The notes beneath the pieces are model-generated. The model saw nothing but the letters and a program-made list of their open reading frames with translations, did no database searches and was not told the DNA's origin. Both the position numbers and the translations under genes were made by a program. This document shows positions 7,789-15,622 of a stretch of DNA of 47,629 bases, one piece after another (position 1 is the stretch's first letter; each line of letters starts with the position of its first letter). Origin of the DNA: an uncultured Bacteroidota bacterium (lineage in GTDB: Bacteria > Bacteroidota > Bacteroidia > Flavobacteriales > Flavobacteriaceae); the NCBI GenBank assembly GCA_913047695.1, contig CAJWUI010000011.1, forward strand, positions 1 through 47,629, given 5' to 3'.

Positions 7789-10560
7789 TTTTTTAGATAA
7801 AAAACTTGCAGTATTCGATTTTGAAATTCTAGAAATTACTTCGGGTCTACCTTGTCCAACTAAAAACCCCCCTTTGCTTCCTGCTTCTGGTCCTAATTCA
7901 ACTAAATAGTCAGCACATTTGATTAACTCTAAATTGTGCTCAACTACTATGATTGTGTGACCTCTGTCAATGAGCAAATTGAAAGAAGTTAATAATTTGT
8001 TTACATCATGAAAATGCAAACCTGTTGTTGGCTCATCGAAAATAAACAAAATTTTCTCTTTTGTTACACCTTGGCTTATAAAAGATGCAAGTTTAATTCT
8101 TTGTGCTTCACCTCCAGATAATGTTGTTGATGATTGACCTAATTTAATGTAACCTAGACCGACTTCTTTTAGACATTTAAGTTTCTTTATAATTCGGGTT
8201 TCATTATGTGTATCGAAGAAAATAATAGCATCATCAATTGTCATATTTAGCACATCGTCGATATTTAAGCCATTAAATTTAATTTCTAAAATTTCTTTTT
8301 TAAATCGTCTTCCTTTGCATTCTTCACATTCTAAAATAACATTTGCCATGAATTGCATCTCTACAGTTAGAGTTCCTTCACCTTTGCATTTTTCGCAACG
8401 TCCACCATCGACATTAAATGAAAAATGTTTAGGTTGATAATTCCTGTTTTTAGATATTTTTAGGGAGGCAAAAAGACTTCGGATTTCATCGTAAGCTTTA
8501 ACGTATGTTACAGGGTTTGATCGTGAAGATCGGCCTATAGGTTTTTGATCAACATACTCAACACTTTTAAGAGTATTAATATTTCCATTTAACCCTGAAA
8601 ATGAACCAGGTTTTTCTAAAAAAATTTCAAAATGTCTTAATAGTGCAGGATAAAGGATTTTTTTAACTAAACTAGACTTTCCACTTCCAGAGACACCACA
8701 AATTACTGTCAGGGCAGAAAGAGGAATTTTCACATTTATATTTTTTAGATTATTTTCTCTTGCTCCAATAATTTCTATAAAATTTTTTAATGAACGTCTT
8801 TTTTCTGGGATTTCAATCTTTCTATCTCCATTAAGATAGTCTGCAGTTAGGCCATTACTTCTTAAAATTTTTTTCATGCTTCCATAAGCAATTATCTCAC
8901 CGCCATTAGTCCCAGCTTTTGGCCCTATATCAATAATATTGTCGGCAGCATTCATAATCTCTTCATCGTGCTCTACAACAATTACAGTATTCCCCAAATC
9001 TCTTAAATCCTTAAGTACTTTAATCAGGTTTTCATTATCTCTTGGGTGCAGTCCTATGGAAGGTTCATCTAAAATATACATAGAGCCTACTAAGCTACTT
9101 CCCAAGGATGTAACTAGCTGAATCCGTTGGGATTCTCCTCCTGATAGTGTATCCGATCTGCGGTTTAAGGTCAAATAACCCAATCCTACATTTTTAATGA
9201 ATTTTAATCGATTTTTAATTTCAATTAATAATCGCTCGGATATTTTTTTTTCATTTGAACTTAACTTTAGATTTTGAATAAAATCATCAAGATCATCCAA
9301 TGAAATTTGTAGAAGGTCACAAATTGATCTATCATTAATTTTGACATATTTTGATTCATTTGAAAGCCTTGAACCGAAACATTCATTGCATTTGGTTTTT
9401 CCCCTATATCGAGATAGAAGTACCCTGTTTTGGATCTTATAATTCTTTTTTTCAATTTTTTTAAAAAAAGAATGAATTCCAGTAAAATATGAGTTTCCAT
9501 TCCAAAGTAATTTCTTTTGTTCTTCATTTAACTCAAAATAAGGTTTGTGAATTGGAAAGTCAAAATGATAAGAACTATCAATTAATTTTTTGTAATATTT
9601 TTTCATTGTAGCGCTTTTCCAGGGTACAATTGCAAAATCATAGATTGATTTGCTAGTATCAGGAATTACTAATTCTGGATCAATTCCAATAATATCACCA
9701 AAACCTTCACATTTTTTACACGCACCAAGTGGATTATTAAAGCTAAATAAATGAATATTTGGCTTTGTAAACTTGATACCGTCTAATTCAAAAGCATTTG
9801 AATAAGTAAAAGTTTTATTATTATCCAAATCAAACAATCTGCACGTTCCTTTACCTTCATAAAATGCAATTTCAATTGCATCAGCAGTTCGATTATAAAA
9901 GTCCTGCTCATGTCTGACTACTAAACGATCGATAACTAGTTCAATTTTTTTTTGTTGTGTACCTTTTAAATCTTCTATACGGAATATATCCCCATTGTAA
10001 AGGACTCGAGCGTATCCTTGTTGAGTAAAAATTTTTAATTTATCTGTTATTGAGCGCTTAGAATCTGATTTTATTGGGACTAAAATAAGTAGTTTAGTTC
10101 CACGTTTAAATTTTTTAATTTGGTTCAATACATCAATTGTTTCGTCTTGTTTTACAATATTTCCACTTACTGGAGAATATGTTTTTCCTATTCTAGCATA
10201 AAGTAATTTTAGATAATCGTAAATCTCTGTCTTAGTGCCAATAGTTGAACGCGGATTTGAACTATTGACTCTTTGTTCAACGGCGATCGCGGGAGATAGA
10301 CCTTTAATAAATTCAACTTTCGGTTTATCTAATTTTCCCATAAATTGACGAGCATAAGATGATAGACTTTCAACATATCGCCTTTGTCCTTCTGCATAAA
10401 GTGTATCAAATGCCAAAGATGATTTGCCTGAGCCAGATAACCCTGTAATTACTGTGAGTTTATTTCTTGGAATTGCAACGTCTATTTGCTTAAGATTATG
10501 CAAATATGCTCCTTTTACTATGATATGGTCTTTTGGATTATAATCCAAAATATCCTTCAT
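7780..10560 (-). CDS. uvrA: Excinuclease ABC subunit UvrA
   Basis: DNA-damage recognition ATPase of nucleotide excision repair. Both ABC halves are complete: Walker A GLSGSGKSS near residue 40, signature LSGGESQRIQL and Walker B ILDEPSIGLH in the first half; GVSGSGKSS, LSGGEAQRIKLA and FDEPTTGLH in the second. Zinc-binding Cys pairs are visible (CKKC...CNEC in the first half; CEKC...CEEC in the second). I start at the ATG at 10560 (926 aa), since MKDILDYNPKDHIIVKGAYLHNL begins the conserved region (only the first part is needed to see this). An in-frame ATG at 10602 would add 14 residues. It is divergent from the sigma-factor gene. Confidence 0.96.
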   Translation of the reverse strand: MKDILDYNPKDHIIVKGAYLHNLKQIDVAIPRNKLTVITGLSGSGKSSLAFDTLYAEGQRRYVESLSSYARQFMGKLDKPKVEFIKGLSPAIAVEQRVNSSNPRSTIGTKTEIYDYLKLLYARIGKTYSPVSGNIVKQDETIDVLNQIKKFKRGTKLLILVPIKSDSKRSITDKLKIFTQQGYARVLYNGDIFRIEDLKGTQQKKIELVIDRLVVRHEQDFYNRTADAIEIAFYEGKGTCRLFDLDNNKTFTYSNAFELDGIKFTKPNIHLFSFNNPLGACKKCEGFGDIIGIDPELVIPDTSKSIYDFAIVPWKSATMKKYYKKLIDSSYHFDFPIHKPYFELNEEQKKLLWNGNSYFTGIHSFFKKIEKKNYKIQNRVLLSRYRGKTKCNECFGSRLSNESKYVKINDRSICDLLQISLDDLDDFIQNLKLSSNEKKISERLLIEIKNRLKFIKNVGLGYLTLNRRSDTLSGGESQRIQLVTSLGSSLVGSMYILDEPSIGLHPRDNENLIKVLKDLRDLGNTVIVVEHDEEIMNAADNIIDIGPKAGTNGGEIIAYGSMKKILRSNGLTADYLNGDRKIEIPEKRRSLKNFIEIIGARENNLKNINVKIPLSALTVICGVSGSGKSSLVKKILYPALLRHFEIFLEKPGSFSGLNGNINTLKSVEYVDQKPIGRSSRSNPVTYVKAYDEIRSLFASLKISKNRNYQPKHFSFNVDGGRCEKCKGEGTLTVEMQFMANVILECEECKGRRFKKEILEIKFNGLNIDDVLNMTIDDAIIFFDTHNETRIIKKLKCLKEVGLGYIKLGQSSTTLSGGEAQRIKLASFISQGVTKEKILFIFDEPTTGLHFHDVNKLLTSFNLLIDRGHTIIVVEHNLELIKCADYLVELGPEAGSKGGFLVGQGRPEVISRISKSNTASFLSKKLI

Positions 10561-10677
10561 TGCGATTTTTTTATATACTAATTTACAATTTTTAAATTTC
10601 AAAAAATTATATAAAATTCTGAAACAACTTTTTAATATTATAAATATTTATTAAAAAATCAGTCAAGAAACTTTCGC

Positions 10678-10711
10678 TTGAATTTCGATAAATTAAAAAA
10701 ATGTATATTTG
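10678..10711 (+). promoter_or_regulatory. Candidate sigma-A type promoter of the ECF sigma gene
   Basis: TTG at 10678-10680, a 23 bp spacer and TATATTTG at 10704-10711. The -7 box is perfect; the spacer is at the long end of the accepted range. The predicted start, about 6 bp downstream, gives a leader of about 75 nt before the ATG at 10792. Confidence 0.5.
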
Positions 10712-10791
10712 TATAAATTTGTTAGCCTATAGTATAAAATTACTTTAAACATTTAGGAGTTTAATTGCCAAAAGGCAGAAGTAATTTTATT

Positions 10792-11382
10792 ATGGACATA
10801 AACAAAACAAATTTATCCGATGCTGACCTTATTACTCAATATTTAAAAGGGTCTGAAAGATCACTTGAGAATCTTATAAACCGTCATCAACTTCAAATAT
10901 TCAATTTTATAAATTCCAAAGTTAATGATAGAGACAAGTCCGAAGACATATTCCAAGACACATTTATTAAAGTGATTAGGACTTTAAAAAATGGTTCTTA
11001 TAATGAAGAAGGAAAGTTTTTACCTTGGGTCATGCGTATAGCACATAATTTGGTGATTGATCATTTTAGAAAAAATAGTCGTATTCCAATAATTGAGAAC
11101 AAAGAAGAATTTGATATTTTTCAGTTTCTCTCTGACACAACACCTAACGCTGAGGTCGCGCTTGTTCAAGAGCAAGTCCTCAAAGACATACAAAATTTAG
11201 TCGACGAACTTCCCGAAGACCAAAAAGAAGTTCTAATTATGAGACTTTACCGTGATATGAGTTTCAAAGAAATTGCGGAAAATACAAACGTTAGTATAAA
11301 TACAGCTCTTGGAAGGATGCGTTATGCAATAATTAATCTTAGGAAGATGATTAATGATAACCAAATAGCCTTAGAAACTTAA
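10792..11382 (+). CDS. RNA polymerase sigma-70 factor, ECF type
   Basis: 196 residues with the two-domain layout of ECF sigma factors. Region 2 includes SEDIFQDTFIKVIRTL and FLPWVMRIAHNLVIDHFRK; region 4 includes LPEDQKEVLIMRLYRDMSF followed by the helix-turn-helix KEIAENTNVSINTALGRMR. A long acidic linker separates them. I use the ATG at 10792; the longer frame begins with TTG at 10765, and MDINKTNLSDADLI is a normal N-terminus. There is no adjacent gene with a membrane anti-sigma signature. Instead a 47-codon ORF follows 46 bp downstream. The regulon cannot be told from the window; the stable neighbourhood with uvrA, nth and bcp suggests a general or stress role (inference). Confidence 0.88.
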   Translation: MDINKTNLSDADLITQYLKGSERSLENLINRHQLQIFNFINSKVNDRDKSEDIFQDTFIKVIRTLKNGSYNEEGKFLPWVMRIAHNLVIDHFRKNSRIPIIENKEEFDIFQFLSDTTPNAEVALVQEQVLKDIQNLVDELPEDQKEVLIMRLYRDMSFKEIAENTNVSINTALGRMRYAIINLRKMINDNQIALET

Positions 11383-11428
11383 AACAATAATTTTTAAATT
11401 TTGTCGTTTAAATTAAAAAACAATTTAT

Positions 11429-11572
11429 ATGGCAAAAGACTACGATAAAGAAAAACAAATTTTAGACAAAAACTTACCACGTAAAATCGTAATAACAAGA
11501 ATTTTAGCGTTTTCTAGGTCCTACAATTATAACGGGAGTGAAAAAAATTATTTAGAATTGCTTAAGAATTAA
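11429..11572 (+). CDS. Small ORF downstream of the ECF sigma gene (47 aa)
   Basis: An ORF of 47 codons starting MAKDYDKEKQILDKNLPRK and ending LELLKN. It is highly charged at the N-terminus with a short hydrophobic stretch (IVITRILAF, about residues 20-28) and no convincing membrane helix. It begins 46 bp after the sigma-gene stop on the same strand and overlaps the 3' end of the convergent nth by 11 bp. I believe small ORFs with a similar 'LxKNLPxxxV' core follow this sigma gene in other flavobacteria, but I cannot verify this here. Function is unknown; a sigma-binding or co-regulated peptide is only speculation. Confidence 0.55.
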   Translation: MAKDYDKEKQILDKNLPRKIVITRILAFSRSYNYNGSEKNYLELLKN

Positions 11573-12209
11573 TTTTTTTGAGTAAAGACTTCCTTCCAAT
11601 AGTTTTAAAAATTATGTCTTTTTCTAAATTTAATCCTCTTGCTGGCGAGTACTCTCTTCCATACCATATTATTTGAAGATGTAAATCATTCCAGAGTTCT
11701 TTTGGAAATAGACGTTTTGCATCTTTTTCTGTTTGAATAACATTTTTTCCATTAGAGAATCCCCATCTATACATTAATCGATGAATATGTGTATCAACAG
11801 GAAAAGTTTGAATTCCAAAAGCTTGTGCCAAAACAACTGCAGCAGTTTTATGTCCTACAGAAGGTAGACTCTCTAAATCTTCATATGATTTTGGTACTTT
11901 TCCTTTATGTTTTTCAATTAAAATTTTTGAAAGCCCATATATCCCTTTTGATTTCATTGGTGATAAACCTACTGGCCGAATTATTTCACGAATCTCTTCA
12001 ACACTCATTTTAACCATTTCATATGGAGTTTTTGCTCTTGCAAAAAGTTTAGGTGTAATTTGATTTACTCTAACATCAGTGCTTTGTGCTGACATTAAAA
12101 CAGCAATTAAGAGCGTATAAGGGTCACTATGCTCAAGTGGTGTTGGAATGGTTGGATAAAGTTTACGGAGTGTTTTAATAACAAAATCTACTTTTTCTTT
12201 TTTTGTCAT
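11562..12209 (-). CDS. nth: Endonuclease III homologue lacking the iron-sulfur cluster ligands
   Basis: A base-excision DNA glycosylase/AP lyase of 215 residues. The helix-hairpin-helix LPSVGHKTAAVV carries the catalytic Lys at residue 121 and VDTHIHR carries the catalytic Asp at 139, equivalent to K120 and D138 of E. coli Nth. The four C-terminal cysteines that bind [4Fe-4S] in most Nth proteins are absent: the tail reads YGREYSPARGLNLEKD and the whole protein has no cysteine. The start is the ATG at 12209; the longer frame begins with TTG at 12224. It is divergent from bcp with a gap of about 50 bp and convergent with the small ORF after the sigma gene. Confidence 0.9.
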   Translation of the reverse strand: MTKKEKVDFVIKTLRKLYPTIPTPLEHSDPYTLLIAVLMSAQSTDVRVNQITPKLFARAKTPYEMVKMSVEEIREIIRPVGLSPMKSKGIYGLSKILIEKHKGKVPKSYEDLESLPSVGHKTAAVVLAQAFGIQTFPVDTHIHRLMYRWGFSNGKNVIQTEKDAKRLFPKELWNDLHLQIIWYGREYSPARGLNLEKDIIFKTIGRKSLLKKINS

Positions 12210-12258
12210 TTTTTTAATTTTCAAAAATGCTTTCGTAATTTAGAAAAAAAAATATGTT

Positions 12259-12714
12259 ATGGCTACATTAAAAGAAGGTGATAATGCTCCTGACTTTTCA
12301 TTGACAGATAATGAGGGTAAATTTCATTCACTTAAAGATTATTTTGGTAAAAAGTTGATTATTTTCTTTTATCCAAGAGCAAATACTCCAGGATGTACAG
12401 CTGAGGCTTGTAATCTTAGGGATTATTTTAAGGATTTAAAGGATAAAGGCTATTCAATTTTAGGAGTTAGTGCTGACTCAGAAAAAAGCCAACAAAGCTT
12501 TTCTAAAAAATACGATTTTCCTTTTCCTTTGTTAGCCGATATTGAAAAAGTAATGATTAACGCTTATGGTGTATGGGGGTCAAAGAAGTTTAGAGGAAAG
12601 GAGTATGATGGAATTATCCGCAAAACTTTTTTAGTTGATGAAGGGGGGATAATTACACGTATTATTGATAAAGTAAAAACAAAAGACCACGCAGCTCAAA
12701 TATTAGAAACATAA
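12259..12714 (+). CDS. bcp: Thiol peroxidase Bcp (PrxQ-type peroxiredoxin)
   Basis: A 151-residue peroxiredoxin that reduces hydrogen peroxide and organic hydroperoxides with thioredoxin-type partners. NTPGCTAEAC gives the peroxidatic Cys46 and, five residues on, the resolving Cys51 in the same helix, the signature of the atypical two-Cys Bcp/PrxQ class. YPRANTPGC supplies the conserved Pro/Thr of the active site. No signal peptide is present, so it acts in the cytosol. It is divergently placed with nth, and its stop lies 4 bp from the stop of the convergent 476-residue gene. Confidence 0.94.
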   Translation: MATLKEGDNAPDFSLTDNEGKFHSLKDYFGKKLIIFFYPRANTPGCTAEACNLRDYFKDLKDKGYSILGVSADSEKSQQSFSKKYDFPFPLLADIEKVMINAYGVWGSKKFRGKEYDGIIRKTFLVDEGGIITRIIDKVKTKDHAAQILET

Positions 12715-12718
12715 GAAT

Positions 12719-14149
12719 TCAACCCGTTATTCCAAACATTTCATTTTTCTTAATTAAATCTGCTATACCACCAGGTAAGTTTTTTTCCCAACTATTTTCT
12801 CCATCTTTAATCTTCTTGAGTACTTCCTTGCTAAATATTTTCAAATAGTCTTCCTCAAAATCGAAAATATCAACTATTTTACCATTATATTTAAAAAATT
12901 TGTAAAAATCTTTCATTCTGGGATCTAATTTGAGGTTAGTACTATTAATTATCCTTCCATCAAGATCTTTCATTGGATATAAATAGACTTTTAGATTATT
13001 ATAAAACATCTTACCAAAAGCTTCTAGTATACCACCTCCTAAATCCTGATAATATTGCTCATCAAAAATTTCAACAAAATTATTTACACCCATACTTAAT
13101 GCAAGTTGATTTTTTGTATACTGCGACAAGTAATCAACGAGTTTATAATATTCTTTAAAATTTGAAATCATAACTACATGCCCTAAAGAGCATAGCAATT
13201 TGGCTCTATCCATGAAATCTTTTTCATCAATTTCTCCCTGCGCACGAAGATTGGAAAGAGTTATTTCAAAAATTACAACAGTTTTATCTTCATCTACTCC
13301 AGGTTCGCGTATAAATGCATCTAAAGCTTTTTCGAACATATCAATGTTGACCAAAGTAACAGGACGAAAACTCCCACGTAAGGCTAGAATATTTTTTTTG
13401 TAAAGTTCACGCGCTGGTAAAATATTATTTCCTTTGGGATTAAACATTACAGCATCAGTCATGCCATTTCTCACTAATTGCAAACTCATTAATCTATTAT
13501 CTACATTTTCGAATAATGGACCACTAAAGTTTATGGTATCAATTTCAATAGCGTCATTGTCTATATGATCATACAAATATCGCAAAAGTTTCTTTGGCTC
13601 GTCATTTTTGTAAAATGCACCATAAATTAAGTTTACCCCGATCAAACCCAATACCTCTTGCTGGAGACGTGCCTCAGATTGGTGAAATCTTACGTGGAGA
13701 GTAATTTCACTATAATCATCTTTCGGATTGGTTTGAAATCGTATACCCATCCAACCGTGTCCTTTAAATTTTTTTGCGAAGTCAATAGTTGCAACTGTGT
13801 TAGCATACGTAAAAAACATTTTGTCTGGATATTGATCTCTTGGTAATCTGTTTTCAAGCAGGCCCATTTCATGATCAAGCATTTTATTTAATCTGGCTTC
13901 TGTCACATATCTTTTATCGTTCTCTTCACCATAAATGTTATCGCTAAAATTTTTATCATAAGCACTCATTGTTTTTGCAATGGTTCCAGAAGAACTTCCT
14001 GCTCGAAAAAAATGTCTTACGACTTCTTGACCTGCTCCAATTTCAGCAAAGGTTCCATATATATACTCATTTAAGTTGATTCTGAGTGCTTTTGCTTCTA
14101 TTGAAGGACGGTTTTCAAGTTTCTTTTCTCCAGGTAAATTGACTGTCAT
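12719..14149 (-). CDS. Conserved protein of unknown function (476 aa)
   Basis: A soluble 476-residue protein with no signal peptide or membrane segment. Near the N-terminus is NLNEYIYGTFAEIGAGQEV followed by FFRAGSSSGTIAKTMSAYD. I recognise close homologues in Bacteroidota and some other phyla under names such as 'nicotinate-nucleotide adenylyltransferase' or 'TonB-dependent receptor'. Neither fits: there is no HxGH nucleotidyltransferase motif, and no plug or barrel. The glycine-rich GAGQEVVRHFFRAGSSSG element may bind a phosphate or nucleotide, but this is inference. It is transcribed from a promoter that overlaps the divergent MBL-fold gene's promoter and is convergent with bcp. Confidence 0.75.
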   Translation of the reverse strand: MTVNLPGEKKLENRPSIEAKALRINLNEYIYGTFAEIGAGQEVVRHFFRAGSSSGTIAKTMSAYDKNFSDNIYGEENDKRYVTEARLNKMLDHEMGLLENRLPRDQYPDKMFFTYANTVATIDFAKKFKGHGWMGIRFQTNPKDDYSEITLHVRFHQSEARLQQEVLGLIGVNLIYGAFYKNDEPKKLLRYLYDHIDNDAIEIDTINFSGPLFENVDNRLMSLQLVRNGMTDAVMFNPKGNNILPARELYKKNILALRGSFRPVTLVNIDMFEKALDAFIREPGVDEDKTVVIFEITLSNLRAQGEIDEKDFMDRAKLLCSLGHVVMISNFKEYYKLVDYLSQYTKNQLALSMGVNNFVEIFDEQYYQDLGGGILEAFGKMFYNNLKVYLYPMKDLDGRIINSTNLKLDPRMKDFYKFFKYNGKIVDIFDFEEDYLKIFSKEVLKKIKDGENSWEKNLPGGIADLIKKNEMFGITG

Positions 14150-14168
14150 TTGATGGCTTAATAATACT

Positions 14169-14201
14169 CAAATTTACGAAGATTGTAGAATTAATTAACA
14201 A
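14169..14201 (-). promoter_or_regulatory. Promoter of the 476-aa gene
   Basis: On the minus strand TTTG (its TTG at 14201-14199), a 22 bp spacer and TAAATTTG (14176-14169). The predicted transcript start near 14163 leaves a leader of about 14 nt. It overlaps the promoter of the divergent MBL-fold gene. Confidence 0.55.
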
Positions 14202-14213
14202 AGATTACCTTTG
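14183..14213 (+). promoter_or_regulatory. Promoter of the MBL-fold gene, predicting a leaderless mRNA
   Basis: TTG at 14183-14185, exactly 20 bp spacer, TACCTTTG at 14206-14213. The start codon A is 6 bp after the last G, the same distance that separates the SRP RNA promoter box from the apparent 5' end of that RNA, so transcription should begin at or next to the AUG. Confidence 0.6.
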
Positions 14214-14218
14214 AAAAG

Positions 14219-14989
14219 ATGCTTAAAATTACTTTTTTAGGGACAGGAACTTCTCAGGGAATACCAGTAATTGGAAGTAAACACCCTGTTTGTCTAAGTT
14301 TAGACAGTAAAGACAAGAGATTACGCGTTTCGGTTCTGATACAATGGGATAATATAAATCTCGTCATTGATTGCGGACCTGACTTCAGACATCAAATGTT
14401 AAGGGAAAAAGTAACACATTTAGATGGAATTTTTTTTACTCACGAGCATTCAGACCACAGTGCTGGTATAGATGACGTTAGACCATTTTTTTTTAGACAA
14501 GGTGATATCCCAGTATTTGGAAGTCAGAGAGTAATTGATAACTTCAAAAAACGCTTTGATTATATATTTTCAAATGAAAACAAATATCCAGGGGCACCTT
14601 CAGTAAAAATAAAAGTAATATCTCCAAAATTAGACTTTAAATTTGGTGGTAAAAATATTGTTCCAATTGAAGTAATGCACAATAAATTACCTGTGATTGG
14701 TTACAGAATTGATAACTTCTGCTATTTGACTGATATAAAAACAATAAATGATTCAGAGTTAAAAAAACTAAAAGCCCTTGACATAATTGTCCTTAGTTGT
14801 TTGAGAATTGATGAACATCCTAATCACTTAAATCTTCAAGAGGCTATTGATCTAGTCGCTAAAATTTCTCCAAAAATCGCTTATTTAACCCACATAAGTC
14901 ATTTAATGGGTTTTCACAATGAAGTGAGCTCTTCTTTACCGAAGAATATTTTTTTAGCCTATGACACTCTAAGTATATATTCTAAATAA
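14219..14989 (+). CDS. MBL-fold metallohydrolase, PhnP-like
   Basis: 256 residues of metallo-beta-lactamase fold. The metal-binding motif is THEHSDHSAGIDD near residue 77, and the Asp ligand region is VIDCGPDFRHQM near 49. The start GTGTSQGIPVIGS is typical of the PhnP / cyclic-phosphate phosphodiesterase branch. In many PhnP-like proteins a Cys-rich loop follows; here only one Cys remains (SKHPVC), so the second zinc site of PhnP is not retained. It is a cytosolic phosphodiesterase by family; the natural substrate is not known. No phosphonate genes are nearby. The ATG start at 14219 is directly at the first beta-strand, so no longer N-terminus is expected. Confidence 0.82.
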   Translation: MLKITFLGTGTSQGIPVIGSKHPVCLSLDSKDKRLRVSVLIQWDNINLVIDCGPDFRHQMLREKVTHLDGIFFTHEHSDHSAGIDDVRPFFFRQGDIPVFGSQRVIDNFKKRFDYIFSNENKYPGAPSVKIKVISPKLDFKFGGKNIVPIEVMHNKLPVIGYRIDNFCYLTDIKTINDSELKKLKALDIIVLSCLRIDEHPNHLNLQEAIDLVAKISPKIAYLTHISHLMGFHNEVSSSLPKNIFLAYDTLSIYSK

Positions 14990-14992
14990 TTT

Positions 14993-15619
14993 TTACAAAT
15001 CGGTTTTTTTCAACCATTTCAAAAAAAGATTCATATTTTCTTGGGAAACAGTATGACCTTCTGGAAATTCATAAAATTCAATTTGGCTATATTTTTTACT
15101 CAATTGTAAAATTGAGTTTCTCGCTTTAGAAATTGGTATAACCATATCTGTCGTTCCATGTGCAGCGTAAGCTAAAAAAGTTGGCTTAGACGATGTATCA
15201 ATACTTTCATGTATAAAACCACTTAATGCGACAATACGTCTTATCTTATTCGGTCTACTGTAAGCAAGTGCCCAACTGAGTATTGATCCTTGACTAAATC
15301 CCAATAAACAGAGATCTTTTTTATTCAATTTATATTTATCAACTAAATGATCTAAATTTTTTTCTAATAAATAAACTGCATCCCATGCCTCTTCAAGTTT
15401 AGAATCAAAAGTTCCATCGTTTTTTGGGTAAAGCGGATACCAAGCATAACTATTATAAGACAATTTAAGTGGCGCCTCAACAGCAATTATATTATAATTA
15501 TCAGGCAAGTAAGGTTTAAAGGAGAATAAATCTTCTACATTACTACCATACCCATGAATTAAAACTATAGTTGGACTATTTTCAATATTTTTTGCTTTTC
15601 TGATAAGGTAATTCAACAT
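14993..15619 (-). CDS. Alpha/beta hydrolase, carboxylesterase/phospholipase family
   Basis: A 208-residue serine hydrolase of the Abhydrolase_2 type (esterase/lysophospholipase, similar in layout to YpfH). The oxyanion region is VLIHGYGSN (about 19-27), the nucleophile elbow is GFSQGS (Ser near 111), the acid is in HGTTDMVIP and the His is in PEGHTVS near the end. No signal peptide. The gene starts 3 bp after the stop of the dihydroorotase-like gene and is probably co-transcribed with it. Substrate unknown; this family hydrolyses short acyl esters or lysophospholipids. Confidence 0.85.
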   Translation of the reverse strand: MLNYLIRKAKNIENSPTIVLIHGYGSNVEDLFSFKPYLPDNYNIIAVEAPLKLSYNSYAWYPLYPKNDGTFDSKLEEAWDAVYLLEKNLDHLVDKYKLNKKDLCLLGFSQGSILSWALAYSRPNKIRRIVALSGFIHESIDTSSKPTFLAYAAHGTTDMVIPISKARNSILQLSKKYSQIEFYEFPEGHTVSQENMNLFLKWLKKTDL

Positions 15620-15622
15620 TTT

